Below, piece after piece: positions 1-11,043 of a DNA stretch of 60,910 nt. Position numbers and translations under genes: made by a program. Location: positions 70,393 to 131,302 of the forward strand of contig JBNGIO010006095.1 in assembly GCA_049999805.1 (NCBI GenBank), written 5' to 3'. Positions within the stretch are counted from its first letter, which is position 1, and each line of letters starts with the position of its first letter. The notes below the pieces were generated by a model, which had not been told where the DNA came from, ran no database searches, and was given only the letters and a program-made list of their open reading frames with translations. The stretch comes from Folioceros fuciformis (lineage: Eukaryota > Anthocerotophyta > Anthocerotopsida > Anthocerotales).

Positions 1-3000
1 GGAAAAGACAAGGGCAAGAAGACACCCACATCTTCTACCTCTTCTTCCAACTTCCCGACCAAATGCAGTGGTAACTGTAATTGGTGTCAGATCCCAAGAC
101 ACTGGGAACGTGACTGCAGGAAAAAGAAAGTGGGTGAGCCTAAGAAGGATTGCAGATCTGAAGCTCACATTACATCAAAGGAGAACAAGACCTCTGGATC
201 TCAGCATAAGAGTAGGAGTACTGTCCTTACAATCTACCTGACTTCTTATAAGGATAAGTCTTCCTCCTGGTTTGTGGACTCTGGCACAACGGCTCATGTC
301 TGCAACAATCATGAACTCTTCTCCACCCTACACAAACAGCTGTCACCTCAACTAGTGTATGTTGGTGATGCTCGCGGTGTTAAGGTAAAAGGAACTGGTT
401 TAGTAAACACACCTCTTTCTGGTGGAACAGTTCTGCATCTGGATTATGTACTCTTTGTCTCTAAGATGAGTAAGAATCGTCCATCCATCAGAGCCCTTGT
501 TGAGAGTCAGAAATATGGCTTTAAGTTTGAGAACAAGAAGTGTAATACCTACCAGGAGTCATTTCGAGAAGTTTCTATTGCTAAGGCTGTTCTAATCAAT
601 GACTTATATCAGTTAGTAACACTTCAAAAATCCAAAGTAAGGGCTCTATTGGCTGCTTACAATGTACAAGCTAACCTTCTGCATGTACGTTTAGGACATG
701 TGAACAGGTCTAAGTTAGATCTTATGTCATCATCTAACTGTTATAGAGAACAGCTTCCTCCTTGCTTTAAGCATCTTGAGGCATGTCTCTCCTGCATATT
801 ATCCAAGCAAAAAGAGTTACCATTCAAGAATAAGACAGCAACAAGGGCCAAATCTGTCTTGGAGCTAGTTCATGCTGACATAGCTGGTAAACTCCCTATG
901 AAGTCTCTTGGCGACGCTGAATACTACCTCACGTTAACTGATGACTTCTTACGTTACACTTGGACTTTTCCTCTGAAGTTGAAGAGTGACGTGTTTGATA
1001 CCATTGCTTCTTGGATTCCAATGGTACAACGTCAAACTGGAAAATTAGTCAAGTGCTTTTGTACAGATAATGGAGGTGAATTTTCAAGTTACAGGTTTGA
1101 CCATCTTTTCCAGCAGTTCGGCATCATTCGGGAGCTATCTATTCCCTACACTCAATAGCAGAATGGTGTTGCCGAGCGTAAGAACCAAACTTTGATGGGA
1201 ATGACACGAAGCATGCTCTTGTGGTCATCCTGGCCTAAAAGCTTATGGGCTGAGGCTGTTGTTGCTGCCACATATATTTTGAATCGTGTGGTCACAGTAG
1301 CTCTCCAGGACAAACTCCTTATGAAGCCTTCTGGGGTAGGAAGCCAAGCCTTGTGCATCTTCGAGTTTTCGGGTCTTCAGTGTTTGCTTATATCCCTGAA
1401 CCCAAGAGGAGAAATTAGATGCGAGGGCTAAACCCCTCATATTCTTGGGTTATTCAGAAGAGTCCAAAGCTTACAAATTGTTTGATCCCCAAACCTTAAA
1501 AATTACACTCTCTCGCAATGTTACCTTCAAAGAATTGTCATCTCCTAAGCTGGATGTAGATCCTTTTGTGGATACCGATCAGTTTGTACATGCACTGCCA
1601 TTCACCTATCCAAGGTCAGATGGTGAACCTCCTTCACAACAGGAACATGAAGATGCAGATACTGCTGTACAGGCTATTAGGGATGACTCTGAAGCTCCAC
1701 CTGGAATTCAACAGGCTGCTTTACTTGTTGACCCTGATCCAGATGATGCTGATATGGATCTTCATGGGCAGGACTCTCATGATGACTTGTCATTACATGA
1801 CACGGAGGATTCCAAGCAAGCTACCTCAGTTATTGGATCGCTGGTTGGTGATTATGCACAACAAAACAAAGGTGAGATTCAGCCAGAGCCTTTGAGATAT
1901 CCCACTCGTGAAAGACGAACAAGGGAGAACTAGCTGAACCCACCCTATCAAGCTGAAGACTTCCGCAAGCCTACTGCTCATGTGATTGATCTTCATGTCC
2001 TTGAAGTTTGACCAAATCCTCAGTCCTATTCAGAGGCTCTAAATGGACCTGATGGAGATCACTAGTGCAAGTCTATAGATGATGAATATAACAGCTTGAT
2101 TAAAAATAACACTTGGTAACTAGTTGACTTGCCACTAGGCAGAAAACCTATCAGTTGCAAGTGGGTTTTTAAAACTAAGCTGAATTTTGATGGTACCATA
2201 GCACATTACAAATCCAGGTTGGTAGCCAGGGGTTTCAGCCAAATTCCTAGAATTGATTTTCGTGATACCTTTTTCCCCGGTTGTAAAACCACCCTCAGTT
2301 CGCATTTTACTTGCTATGGCCGCAAAGTTCGACTTAGAAGTCCACCAAATGGACGTGTGCATTGCCTTCCTACATAGTGAGCTTGAAAAACTCTGTTGTA
2401 TGGAACAACCAGAGGGTTTCGTTAGCAAGAAGTGGCCTAAGAAGGTTTGTAAACTCCTTAAAACTTTATATGGGCTAAAGCAAAGCCCAAGGGCTTGGTA
2501 TAAGCGTATTTTTAAGTACCTTCAGACGCTGGGTTTTCTTCAAAGTCCGGCTGACTCAAATGTGTTCTACCTTGCCACTAGTGCTCTCTTTGTTATCTTG
2601 GCTCTATATGTAGATGATTGTGTCCTGCTCAGCAATGACATAGGGCAGTTAAATAAAATTAAGGACATGCTCAGGCAGGAGTTTGAAATGACAGACCAAG
2701 GTGAACTTTAGTTTTGCTTGGGTATTCAGATCCTACAAAATTGACAGGTAGAACAGATAATCTTACATCAAACAAAGTACTTGAAGGAGATCCTCAAGCG
2801 TTTCAACCTTGATGAGGCTCGTCCTATTTCCACACCATCAGCAGTTGGGGAGAAGCTCACACGAGTTATGTCACCTCAGCTGTCTGCAGACATTGAGGAC
2901 ATGGCCTCTATGCCATATGCTGAAGCTGTGGGGTGTTTGATTTTCCTAGCAAACTGGACACGCTCCGATATTAGTTATGTTGTTAGCTAGGCGTCTCAAT

Positions 3001-3107
3001 TCCTCAAGCAGCCAGGAAGGATTCATTGGGCTACTGTAAATAGAATTTACAGATACTTAAAGTGGACTATCACATATGGTTTGCAATATACCTGTGGAGA
3101 GGAACTT
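1..3107 (+). pseudogene. Ty1/copia retrotransposon gag-pol, 5' part (degenerate)
   Basis: The order of domains is that of a copia polyprotein. A CCHC zinc knuckle (CX2CX4HX4C) lies at 76-117, the end of Gag. The aspartic protease motif DSGTTAH is near 290. A GAG-pre-integrase segment with LGH and CLSC cysteines spans 680-800, and the integrase core with DNGGEF near 1070 and VAERKN near 1175 follows. Reverse transcriptase occupies about 2130-2710 with the catalytic YVDD near 2610, then the connection/RNase H start up to 3107. The frame is open from base 1, so the element begins upstream of the window. It is dead: an in-frame TAG at 1156-1158 falls inside the integrase, the frame shifts near 1400 and near 2290, and several stops lie at 1930-2120, 2709 and 2988. 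Coding resumes at 7296 after a large insertion. The family assignment is very sure. Confidence 0.93.
3101..3107. repeat. Target-site duplication, left copy (GGAACTT)
   Basis: GGAACTT at 3101-3107 recurs at 7296-7302. The copia RNase H reading frame breaks after the first copy and resumes in frame immediately after the second, exactly as in canonical copia RNase H (acidic residues, Leu, then the YADADW block). This is what a duplicated insertion target looks like. Shared length is 7 bp; the true duplication could be 5-7 bp. Confidence 0.7.
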
Positions 3108-3584
3108 GCACCCAAGTACCACCAAGGGCCACACTCTCCCCTTCTAATCGTCGTAGTACCAGGATTCGCTCCCAAGGGAGTGAACCGGTGTTAAGGTTTT
3201 CTCAATTTCCCCCACTCTGCCCTAATCTAATCCTATCTATTAGCCGGCTGCTAGACCTAACCACACTACAGCAAAAAGATCAGAACCCTGTCTTCAACAC
3301 TGACTACACCCCAGTTGAATGAAGACTCAGCATCATCTTCAGCCCCCACTCCTAGCTCCGGGTATTAGCCGCCTCAGCAGCTGAGAGGAGGTTCCAGCCC
3401 TGGCCTCAACCTCCACTCTCAGCCCCAAATGCCGACAACCTCAGCAGTTGATTGAGAACTTCAGCACCCAAGCTCCTCACCTCAGCACAATGAGTGGCCT
3501 GGCCCCTTACACCCTTTTGGCCAGGAACCCCCCCCCACTGTCTAAACAGGTCAGCACGCCTCCGACAGAACCCTGCACTCGTCA

Positions 3585-3655
3585 AAACCCTAAACCTAAC
3601 TCCGACCTAATCCCAACCTGACTCTGACCCAACCCTAACCCTGACTTGTGGCCCT
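3585..3655. repeat. Degenerate telomere-like CCCTAA tract
   Basis: Several variant copies of the plant telomere motif (CCCTAAA, CCTAACT, CCCTAACCCTGAC) occur in about 70 bases within the C-rich insertion. The array is short and impure, so it is an interstitial telomere-like repeat, not a chromosome end. Confidence 0.5.
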
Positions 3656-5164
3656 AGTTGCTCTTATCAAAATTAATCAACCTCTCCAAACTACCAAAAT
3701 TCACTAGTACCTCTCGACACCCTTTTCCCTTTTCTGACCCTCTCCTTTCCCTTGGATCACCTGCAATCCTTCAAAGATCTTCCCTCCATTTTGATGGCCA
3801 AGGCCCATGACCCGGCAGATCTACTCATCTAGTGCCCTACAGTTCGTATCCAGACAGCTAACCATCAGCCACGGCCCAGGCACCTTCCCTTGCAGGCACC
3901 TGCTCTTGCATATGCAGTCAGCCGTATCCGCCTGAGACCACAGCCCAAATCCTGCTGACTTTCTTGCTTAGGATCCTGTAGCTAGGCCGCAGGTCGCTGC
4001 GTGGCTCCCAAATCCAGCCCCTAGCCGTCTCACGAGGGCCACCCTTGCTCCCCGCTTGGTAGGCCTGGCCTCGATCCAGCCAACTGTTGCTAAACCAGCC
4101 ACCTATCGAGATTCAGCCAGCCCGTCGACCGGTCACAATTCGACCACCCGCATGGCTGCCTGAGCCCCTCATTCCTGCTTGGATTCCACCGGCATGGTTG
4201 CCTGGATCCTGCCACCCCGGCCCGCTCAGCCCCAGCAATCTGGCCAGGCTTAGATTCTCCACCAACTAGCCAGTCTGCTCGACCGATCCTGGCACCCGCT
4301 TGCTCGGAGCACCGGTCACCTGGAGGCCAGTGCTCGCCTCTAATACCCTGGCCGACCAAGTCCGGCCCCAGCCATCTGGTGCCCCTCCTCCCACGCAGTC
4401 AGCCTTCAGCGCCAGGCCGCCTACACCGAGGCCACACACCGGCCTCTTGCCTTCCGGATCTAGCGAGGCAGCTAGCGTGCCTGGTTGCTTGGTTCCTGCA
4501 GCCAATCACTGCCCGGCTTCCCCAGCCGCCTTGTTGCCTAACCGATCCTGCCCACCACCCGATTGCACGCCACCCACTGCCGCTGCTGGCTAGCCGCCTG
4601 CAGCTCGATCTGCTGGGCGGGGTGCTGCCTGCCGGTCCCCATACTTATGATCGGGCTGCTTGCCAGCCAACCAGCCCGCCGCCTGCCTCCTGGATCAAAC
4701 AGCCTTGCCTAGCTGCCTGCTCCTCAACCAGCTGCTGCTGGGCCAGCCACCTGCTAAGATGCCCCCTAGCCTAGACTTCCCCCAGCCAACTGCTTGCCAA
4801 TTCCAAATCCAGCAGCTACTGATCCGCCTGCCGGCTTGAATTTCCTCCAGCCCCCTCCGCAGCCGGCCTAGTGGCCGTGCCTACCTGCACCCTAGTTGCT
4901 TTGGCCATGATCTTGCCACCCGCCGACTGGCCATGGTGTAGCTGGTCGACCTGGCTGCTGGATCCATTGTCCCCCCAGCCTTGCCTACAGCCCGCCTAGC
5001 TGGCCCCAGATCCCGCTGAGCCACCCGCAAGCCGCTAGGCAGGTACCTGCTCTGGTGGCGCCCCCTGCTCCTCGCCTGGCCGGCCAAGATCTCCTCCAGC
5101 TAGCTGGCTTGCACCATGCGGCTACCTGGTCAGATCCGCCGGCAGGATCGCCTGCCGGTCGCTT

Positions 5165-6092
5165 GCCAGCCAGCTTGTTGCCGACCAGCCAGGCCACCGG
5201 TGGCCCAGCCACCTTCCAGACCGCATGCCAGGCCGGCCTGTCCTCCTGGATCTAGCCAGGCAGCAGATCCGCCTGCAGGCTGCCACAACCGCCGCCTGGC
5301 TAGCTCCGGGCTCGCTAGATTCGACTAGCAAGGAGGACGTGCCCGCCAGCCAGCCCCTACCGGGCTCTGCCCCGGCGAGTGGATCGCAGGACCGCTGCGA
5401 CTCGGCCCCCTACTCAGCCGCCATGGCCTGTCTGAGTTCAATTTCCTTGCACCAGCCTGGATGCGCGACCTCCTGCTTGCCTTGGTCCCGCCACCTGCCA
5501 GAGGCTTGCCGCCCCTCCGGATCCTGCCAAGCTGCAAGCGCCTCCGGGGGCCTGTCACCTGATCTACCCCGGAGGCCACTTATCCTGCTGGCTACCCGTC
5601 TCAGCCCTAGCGGCTGGCAGCCTAGCTGCCTGGTGATCCGGCATCTGCCAGGCCGCTGCAAGCCAGCCTACCTGCTTGCAGCCCGCCTGGCCTCAGCGCT
5701 AGCCGCCAACTACCTGGCTCCAAATCAATTAGCCACTACCCACTCCACTGCCGCTACCAGACCGCCTAGATCCTCCGACGCCAGAGGCCGCAACCCGGCC
5801 TCCTGCTTTCCGGATCCAGTCAGGCAGCCAGCCTGCCCGACTTGGCTGCCCGCCAGGCTTGTCTGCTTGGAGGCAAGTAGCCAGCTTGCCTGGCTACTTG
5901 GGTGCCTGCATCCAAACACTGCCCAGCTTCCCTGGCCACTAGACCTGCAAGCTACAGCCTGGATCTGGTGGCGGCTGCCTGCATACATCCGCCCCCTGCA
6001 ACTTCGATCCGGCCAGCCCGTTGTTTGGGCCGTTGCAAGTTGCCTCGCCAACCAGCTTGCCACCGACCAGCCAGGCCGCCGGTGGCCTAGCC
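5165..6092. repeat. Diverged direct repeats in the C-rich insertion
   Basis: A block of about 45 bases at 5165-5210 (centred on GACCAGCCAGGC and ACCGGTGGCC) recurs with a few substitutions at 6049-6092, directly before an assembly gap. Looser similarity links 4453-4650 with 5814-6010. The insertion therefore seems to have grown by segmental duplication of roughly 0.9-1.4 kb units, and the gap probably sits in a collapsed further copy. Confidence 0.5.
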
Positions 6093-6192
6093 NNNNNNNN
6101 NNNNNNNNNNNNNNNNNNNNNNNNNNNNNNNNNNNNNNNNNNNNNNNNNNNNNNNNNNNNNNNNNNNNNNNNNNNNNNNNNNNNNNNNNNNN
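6093..6192. other. Assembly gap (100 N)
   Basis: One hundred undetermined bases inside the C-rich repeat. The uniform length suggests a placeholder, so the real distance is unknown. Confidence 0.99.
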
Positions 6193-7295
6193 CTAGAGCT
6201 GGACCCGGTGCTCCCCTACCCCTACTGCCGCTGCGAGGCCGCCTGCCTGCAGTGGCTGGCGGCTTGCAGCCAGGCCATGCTGCCTAGTTGTAGCCAGACC
6301 GAGCTGCCCGTCTGCAGCCGGTACCCAGCTGCTTGCTCGCAACCGTCTGGCAGGATCTGCTCCGCCACCTGCCTCCTAGACCCCGTCGGGACCTCAGCCG
6401 AGCCCCAGCCTGCTAGCTCCTGGCTGGCTAGATCCGGCTGGCAAGGTGGTCGTACCCACCAGCCAGCCCTACTGCCTTGCTCCGCCTCGACCAACCGCCA
6501 ACAAGCCGGCCGGCAGGACGGCCTGTCTTCTAAGCTGCCTACCTGCACTAGTGTCGGCCCGCCACTTGCGCCAGTGTCGGGCCACCTGCCCCTCAGCCAC
6601 CAGCCGCTGCTCAGCTCCAGGCCCTCGCCTAGAAACTTGCACCCCTGCGCCCAATCGTCTAAAACTGGCTCTGACCCTGCCGCGCAAATCCAGCAGCCCG
6701 GCTAGTCTTCCCGTCATGACCCGTCCCGCCTGACCCATCCTCGACCAACCGGCCGGATCCGACGGCCAGGCCCCTGCCATCCTGCCGCCGATGCAACCAG
6801 CTAGTCAGCCCCGCTGGTCGCACGGCCGGGCCACTGCAGGCTCCCAGTTCCGACCAGGCAGCCTTCCCACGAGGCCCAGCCTGCCTGCTCTCAAGATCCT
6901 CAGCCCCCAGCGCACCTTGGCAAGGCCATGGCAAGTCTAAGCACGCCACCCCCATGCCTATGCCCAACTGCCTTCCGCACGCTCCCAAGGCCCCAACTCA
7001 CCCTCACACGCCCGACTTAGGAATCCAGACACACCGGCGTCCCTCTCCACGGGCACACCTACCCCCTACTTCACATTTTCCACCGCCACGGGCTAGTTAG
7101 ACGATTGTTGACTTTCTAAACTGCACCACCACTATCTCTGATCATCCTATTTAATCTAGCCTTATCTAAAATAGTTTCCTAATTACCTCTCCAAGGAATT
7201 CTATCAAAACTCCAAAAAAAACAAATACCACCCATTTTCTAAGGGGCCTATCCACCATGTGGTCTCCACAATACCTCAAGTGGGAGTAAGAGTTT

Positions 7296-7780
7296 GGAAC
7301 TTATCTCATACGCGGATGCTGATTGGGCGTCTGATGCACACACCCGTCGCAGCTTGTCGGCATACTACTTTCTTCTAGCATCAAGCTCCGTGAGCTGGAG
7401 CTGTAAAAAAAAAACTTTCCTAGCTTTGTCCTCAACCAAAGCTGAATACAAGGCCCTTATGGATGCCTAAAAAGAAGCTGAATGGCAAAGGCAGTTTCTT
7501 GAGTCAGTGCAACAAATGCAAATCGGACCAACTAAGCAATATGGGTGCTATAGCTCTCGTTTCCAATCCCAGGTTTCATGCGAGGACAAAGCATATAGAG
7601 CTTTATCATTACTATATTCGGGATGTGGCAAAACGAGGAGCTATCAAAGTTCAGTACATCAGTACTCACCTGAACACCGCTGATACTTTTACAAAAGGGC
7701 TCCCAAAGGCCAAACATTTTCAGCACATGGCTGCCTTAGGTCTGAAAGAGTTCAGCTACCCTAAGAAAGTAACCTAACTA
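7296..7780 (+). pseudogene. Ty1/copia RNase H, 3' part (degenerate)
   Basis: Translation resumes the copia RNase H broken at 3107: the YADADW block near 7310, the ALSSTKAEY motif near 7435 and the ARTKHIE and ADTFTKGLP blocks at about 7580-7700 are in canonical order. A stop near 7468, a poly-A tract near 7405 and a frame change near 7535 disrupt it. The last stretch (7535-7777) is open to the natural end of Pol. The right copy of the GGAACTT target duplication forms its first bases. Confidence 0.9.
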
Positions 7781-7964
7781 TTCTATGCAGAACCATGGCT
7801 TTTTCCTAGTGAGTTCACTGTTGTCCTGTCCACACATGGGATATGCATCTTAGTGGCCCTTGCCACCGTTCTATTTTGAAACTGCTCCAGGGTTGTAGCC
7901 TCCTTGCTTAGAAAGACAGGTCTTAGATTAGTGTCAAACACATGGACTGTCCAGAGGATGAAGC

Positions 7965-8477
7965 TCATTTCACAAATCCAGTTGTGGACAGAACATAAAG
8001 TATGTTTAGTGTAGAACTCACCTTGTACAACTTCTTCCTGCATAGTGGACACAGTCGGCTACTGTAGGTGCACACGCAACAGTCTCTACCTGCACGTCTG
8101 GTCCTGTTTGCCTCGATGTGATTACAGACTTCATTCGCAGTGCCAACAGCTCGTGCAATAGTTTCTTCAACCAGAGCTGCCTCCTGCCTAGCAACCTCGA
8201 CCCTCTTCACATCTAGGAGCTTCTCCGTCTCGTCAAGCGTGGCCAAAACTGCTTCAACTTGGTCAGGTAGCACGTGAGCAGTGGGAGGACCTATGTGAAC
8301 TCTAGTTCTGCTACGAGGAGCGCTCTCTACCTCTTCACCCATGGAGTTTAGAGTTGGATCCAAATCTGTCAAGCCGGGCCTGGATGTCTCGGAGGAATCA
8401 GAAGACTTCAGCTCTGACACTGGACCGCAAGGGTTGCGAGGAGGCAAAGCAGGTGATGGTGCCACTTCAACTTCCAC
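7965..8477 (-). CDS. Antisense ORF between copia pol and 3' LTR (hypothetical, 170 codons)
   Basis: An uninterrupted ORF on the strand opposite to pol, lying between the end of copia Pol (7777) and the 3' LTR (8807). The N-terminal half is rich in Ser and Pro. The middle (about residues 75-125) is Glu/Ala/Val-rich and likely a coiled coil or helical bundle. Near residues 135-155 is a cluster of cysteines (CCVC, then CPLC) reminiscent of half a RING-type zinc finger. A related minus-strand frame at 8536-8718 may be an upstream part separated by frame changes. Extra antisense ORFs in this position are known for some plant LTR retrotransposons; alternatively it is a captured host gene fragment. 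I do not recognise the protein, and coding status is uncertain. Confidence 0.4.
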   Translation of the reverse strand: MEVEVAPSPALPPRNPCGPVSELKSSDSSETSRPGLTDLDPTLNSMGEEVESAPRSRTRVHIGPPTAHVLPDQVEAVLATLDETEKLLDVKRVEVARQEAALVEETIARAVGTANEVCNHIEANRTRRAGRDCCVCTYSSRLCPLCRKKLYKVSSTLNILYVLSTTGFVK

Positions 8478-8806
8478 AGGCGCCGCAGTTGGTTTGGCGC
8501 TTCCGACTTCAGGGCGTCCTTGTGCCTAGCTTCCATTAGCGCTGCCACTGCTGGTCTTCTTCATCCTTGGGCGTCTTGTGGTTGAGGGTGGCGTCGGCAC
8601 TGGATGTGGCCCTTGTGCGCGTTCCTGCCTTTATGTATGTGCCACCTCCCTTTGTAACAGGTAGCATGCACAAGAGGAACGCGGACAAGAGCTCCATGTG
8701 GTGTATCGTGTCACTCATAGGTAGCGGTGGCTTAAGGCTCCTATATGATTACAGTCTATGGGAAGTAAAGTGTGTATGAGTAACCCTCGTTTGGGTTTAG
8801 TGGGAG

Positions 8807-8990
8807 TGTTGGAGAATTAAACCCAACATGAGTTTACTTAAGATAGGTTACTTGAGGGTTAACCTATCTAACTCAAAGGACACTTAAAATTTTTGTATAT
8901 AAGAACATCTGTATTCATTTTTATATACACACACATTACATTTGTATCTTAGTCTTGCTTCTTAGTCTAGGTACTCTAGCTAATTACAAG
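8807..8990 (+). repeat. Copia 3' LTR (right edge uncertain)
   Basis: A purine tract (GTGGGAG, 8800-8806) is followed by TGTTGG, the usual start of a copia LTR, and a mirrored CCAACA 13 bases later. A TATA-like GTATATAAG lies near 8897. The LTR runs into sequence resembling an inverted gypsy LTR (from about 8972), so its right end is not certain. The 5' LTR lies outside the window. Confidence 0.65.
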
Positions 8991-9015
8991 ACATAATTGT
9001 CACCGTCCTCCTGTC

Positions 9016-9082
9016 AAAAAAACAAAACAACCACCAAGTCCCGCACTCGGCAAGGGGATTTCTAAACATTTTTCCGTCTACA
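9016..9082 (-). repeat. Gypsy LTR start, inverted copy (left arm)
   Basis: These 67 bases are the reverse complement, with a few substitutions, of the gypsy LTR start at 10978-11043. Weaker similarity continues leftwards to about 8972, where a 9-base word (GCTAGAGTA on the minus strand) sits about 101 bases from the arm's end, against 104 in the right copy. The LTR is therefore present in opposite orientation on the left side of the pol relic. Confidence 0.8.
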
Positions 9083-10950
9083 ATGCCGCCAAGAGAGAAG
9101 GCTTTTCAGGATCTTTGGACTACTCTCATCACGGCCCCAACCCTCAAGCGACTTGACTAGACGAGAAAACTTCATGTGTGTGGACGTTTCTGCCTTCGCA
9201 ATTGGGACTATCCTCATCCAATGAGATGGGAAGAAGCAGGATCACCCCATCTATTACACAGGGCGATAGCTTACTGAAGCAGAGTGGAAGTATACCACTA
9301 CTAAGAGGGAAGCGCTAGGAATGGTATACTCCGTTCGGAAGTTTCGCCATTATTTGCTCTCGTATGAATTCGTCTTCCATGTGGGCCACTTTGCCCTTAA
9401 GCACCTGGTGAACAAAGTGGATTTGTCTGGGCACATTGCTCGGTGGATTCTACTACTGCAGGAATTCACCTTCACAGTCGAAACACAGGAAGGCAGCAAA
9501 CATGTGAACGCGGACTATATCTCATGCCTGCAAAGAGAAGAAGAACTCAAAGCCAGGAGGATGAGTTCCCCGACGAAGCTCTATTCGCAACGAAGTTAGA
9601 GAAGGAAGCGGCTGCACCAAATCTGAAGCAAAAAAGCAACGAGGGTGTGGTAGAAAATGAGAAGGGGAGACCCGCTTACACCAGTCCTACTTACAAAGAA
9701 GTATTTGAGTTCCTGGAGTTGGGGAACGTTCCCTCGGACCTATCGAAGCAGCAACAACATGCTTTTGTCCACTATGCTTGCCCGTTTATCCACAGCGGCG
9801 ACGACTTGTATCGCGTAGGGCTGAATGGAAGGGAGAGGTTATGGGTAATGGAGGAACAGATTCCCCGAGTGCTGGCTGAGCTACACGAAAGGAGAGGTAG
9901 GAGGACATTTTGCTGCTCACATCACGTGTAGAAAGATCCTGGAAACCGGGTACTGGTGGCCGAATATGCATCGAGACACGAGAGAGTTTGTCTAGCGGTG
10001 TGATGCTTGCTAGAGGGTGGGCAAGCCAACAGCCACCACACAATGGCCTTTGGTTCCAATTCTAGCCTTGGCACCATTTGAGAAATGGAGAATCAACTTT
10101 GTAGGACCTATCCAACCCAAGACAAGGACTCGTTAGAATCAGTATATCCTGGTGGCCACTGATTACTCCACACGCATGGTGGAGGCACAAGATCTTTAGG
10201 TAGACACAACTCATGTGGTGGCCAAATTTCTATACGAGCTGTTGATTGCCCGCTATGGGTGTCCCTTAGAGTTGGTAAGCGACCAAGGTATGCACTTTGT
10301 GATTGAGGTTATTTCTCACTTGAATGAGTACTTCAACGTTCGACACCGAAGGACGACCCCCTATTACCCGAAGGCCTACGGATTGACAGAGAGGGTGAAT
10401 GGGCTCCTGTGCCGGATCCTTAATAAGCTAACGGTAGAGTATGCCTATGACTGGGACCTAAAGCTCCATTTTGCACTATGGGCATTTAGGACTGCGGAAA
10501 GGATCATGACACAGAAGACGCCTTATTACCTTACCTATGGACACCACCTAGTAATGCCAGTCGAATTTGAAGTTCCTACCTTGCACATTCGGGAGACAAA
10601 TTGATGTCTGCAGAAGAAAGTCAATTGGAGCAACTGGTCAGCTCCGTGAGGCACACTGAGGACAGGGAGCAGGCGCTGGATGCCATGCAGGAGGTACAGG
10701 CGAAGCAGAAGGAATGAGATGATCACAGGTTGCGGAAGTAGGAATGGGTGATACTAGGAGATTTGGCTTTACTGTATGATAATAGATACATGCATTTTCC
10801 TGGTAAACTACATCTGAGATGGATGGGACCATACCAAGTGGTCAAACATTTTGTGAATGGATCCATACAGTTGCAGCAGCTGGACGGGCAGCCACTACCA
10901 ACCAGAGTCAACGGTTAGCGAGTGAAGAGGTACTACACGTAAGCTGGCGA
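9083..10950 (+). pseudogene. Ty3/gypsy pol relic (RNase H - integrase)
   Basis: In order: gypsy RNase H (9090-9540, with the YYTGR, TTKREALGMV and ADYISC blocks), an HHCC integrase zinc finger at about 9870-10015, the integrase core at 10040-10500 (the D in VATDYS near 10155, SDQG near 10280, and the YGLTERVNG glutamate near 10385), and a GPY/F-like C-terminal segment near 10800-10860 (LRWMGPYQV). Reverse transcriptase and everything upstream are missing. Frames shift near 9590 and 9900, and stops fall in the integrase and tail, so it is not functional. The LTR in direct orientation begins at 10978. Confidence 0.9.
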
Positions 10951-10977
10951 GGGCGCCAACAAATGAGAAGGGGAGTA

Positions 10978-11043
10978 TGTAGACGAAAAAATGTTTAGAA
11001 ATCCCCTCGTTAAGTGCAAGACTTGGTGGTTTTTTGTTTTTTT
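10978..11043 (+). repeat. Gypsy 3' LTR start (right arm)
   Basis: A polypurine tract (10965-10977) precedes TGTAGACG, a normal LTR start, downstream of the integrase. The first 66 bases are repeated in inverted orientation at 9016-9082. The LTR continues to the right; a TATA-like TATTTATG sits near 11089, but its right end (somewhere between 11.6 and 12.2 kb) cannot be set because no second direct copy is in the window. Confidence 0.8.

Larger units (their letters stand above)
3108..7295. mobile_element. 4.2-kb C-rich repetitive insertion inside the copia element
   Basis: This block interrupts the copia RNase H and is flanked by GGAACTT. About 3950-7000 is GC-rich with C far exceeding G on this strand, built from diverged internal repeats based on CCAGCCAGC/CTGCCTGC-like words. 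One clear pair is 5165-5210 against 6049-6092. Many ORFs of 60-320 codons occur on both strands, but they are compositional artefacts with no recognisable domain. The ends (3108-3950 and 7000-7295) are AT-richer. I see no terminal inverted repeat, no LTR pair and no transposase or reverse transcriptase, so the class is unknown; a non-autonomous retroelement is one possibility. A 100-N gap (6093-6192) means its true length is uncertain. Confidence 0.65.

Noticed and set aside
3585-3655. Chromosome end (true telomere)
   Set aside because: The motifs are few and impure and sit in the middle of a nested transposon; flanking sequence continues normally on both sides.
5225-6196. 323-codon plus-strand ORF in the C-rich block
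   Set aside because: It runs into N and consists of Pro/Ala/Ser/Leu-rich low-complexity translation; the region has open frames on both strands because of composition and repeats. No domain.
7965-8477. Assigning the antisense ORF as a RING E3 ligase
   Set aside because: Only one cysteine cluster is visible; the second half of a RING and the conserved His are not there, so the function is left open.
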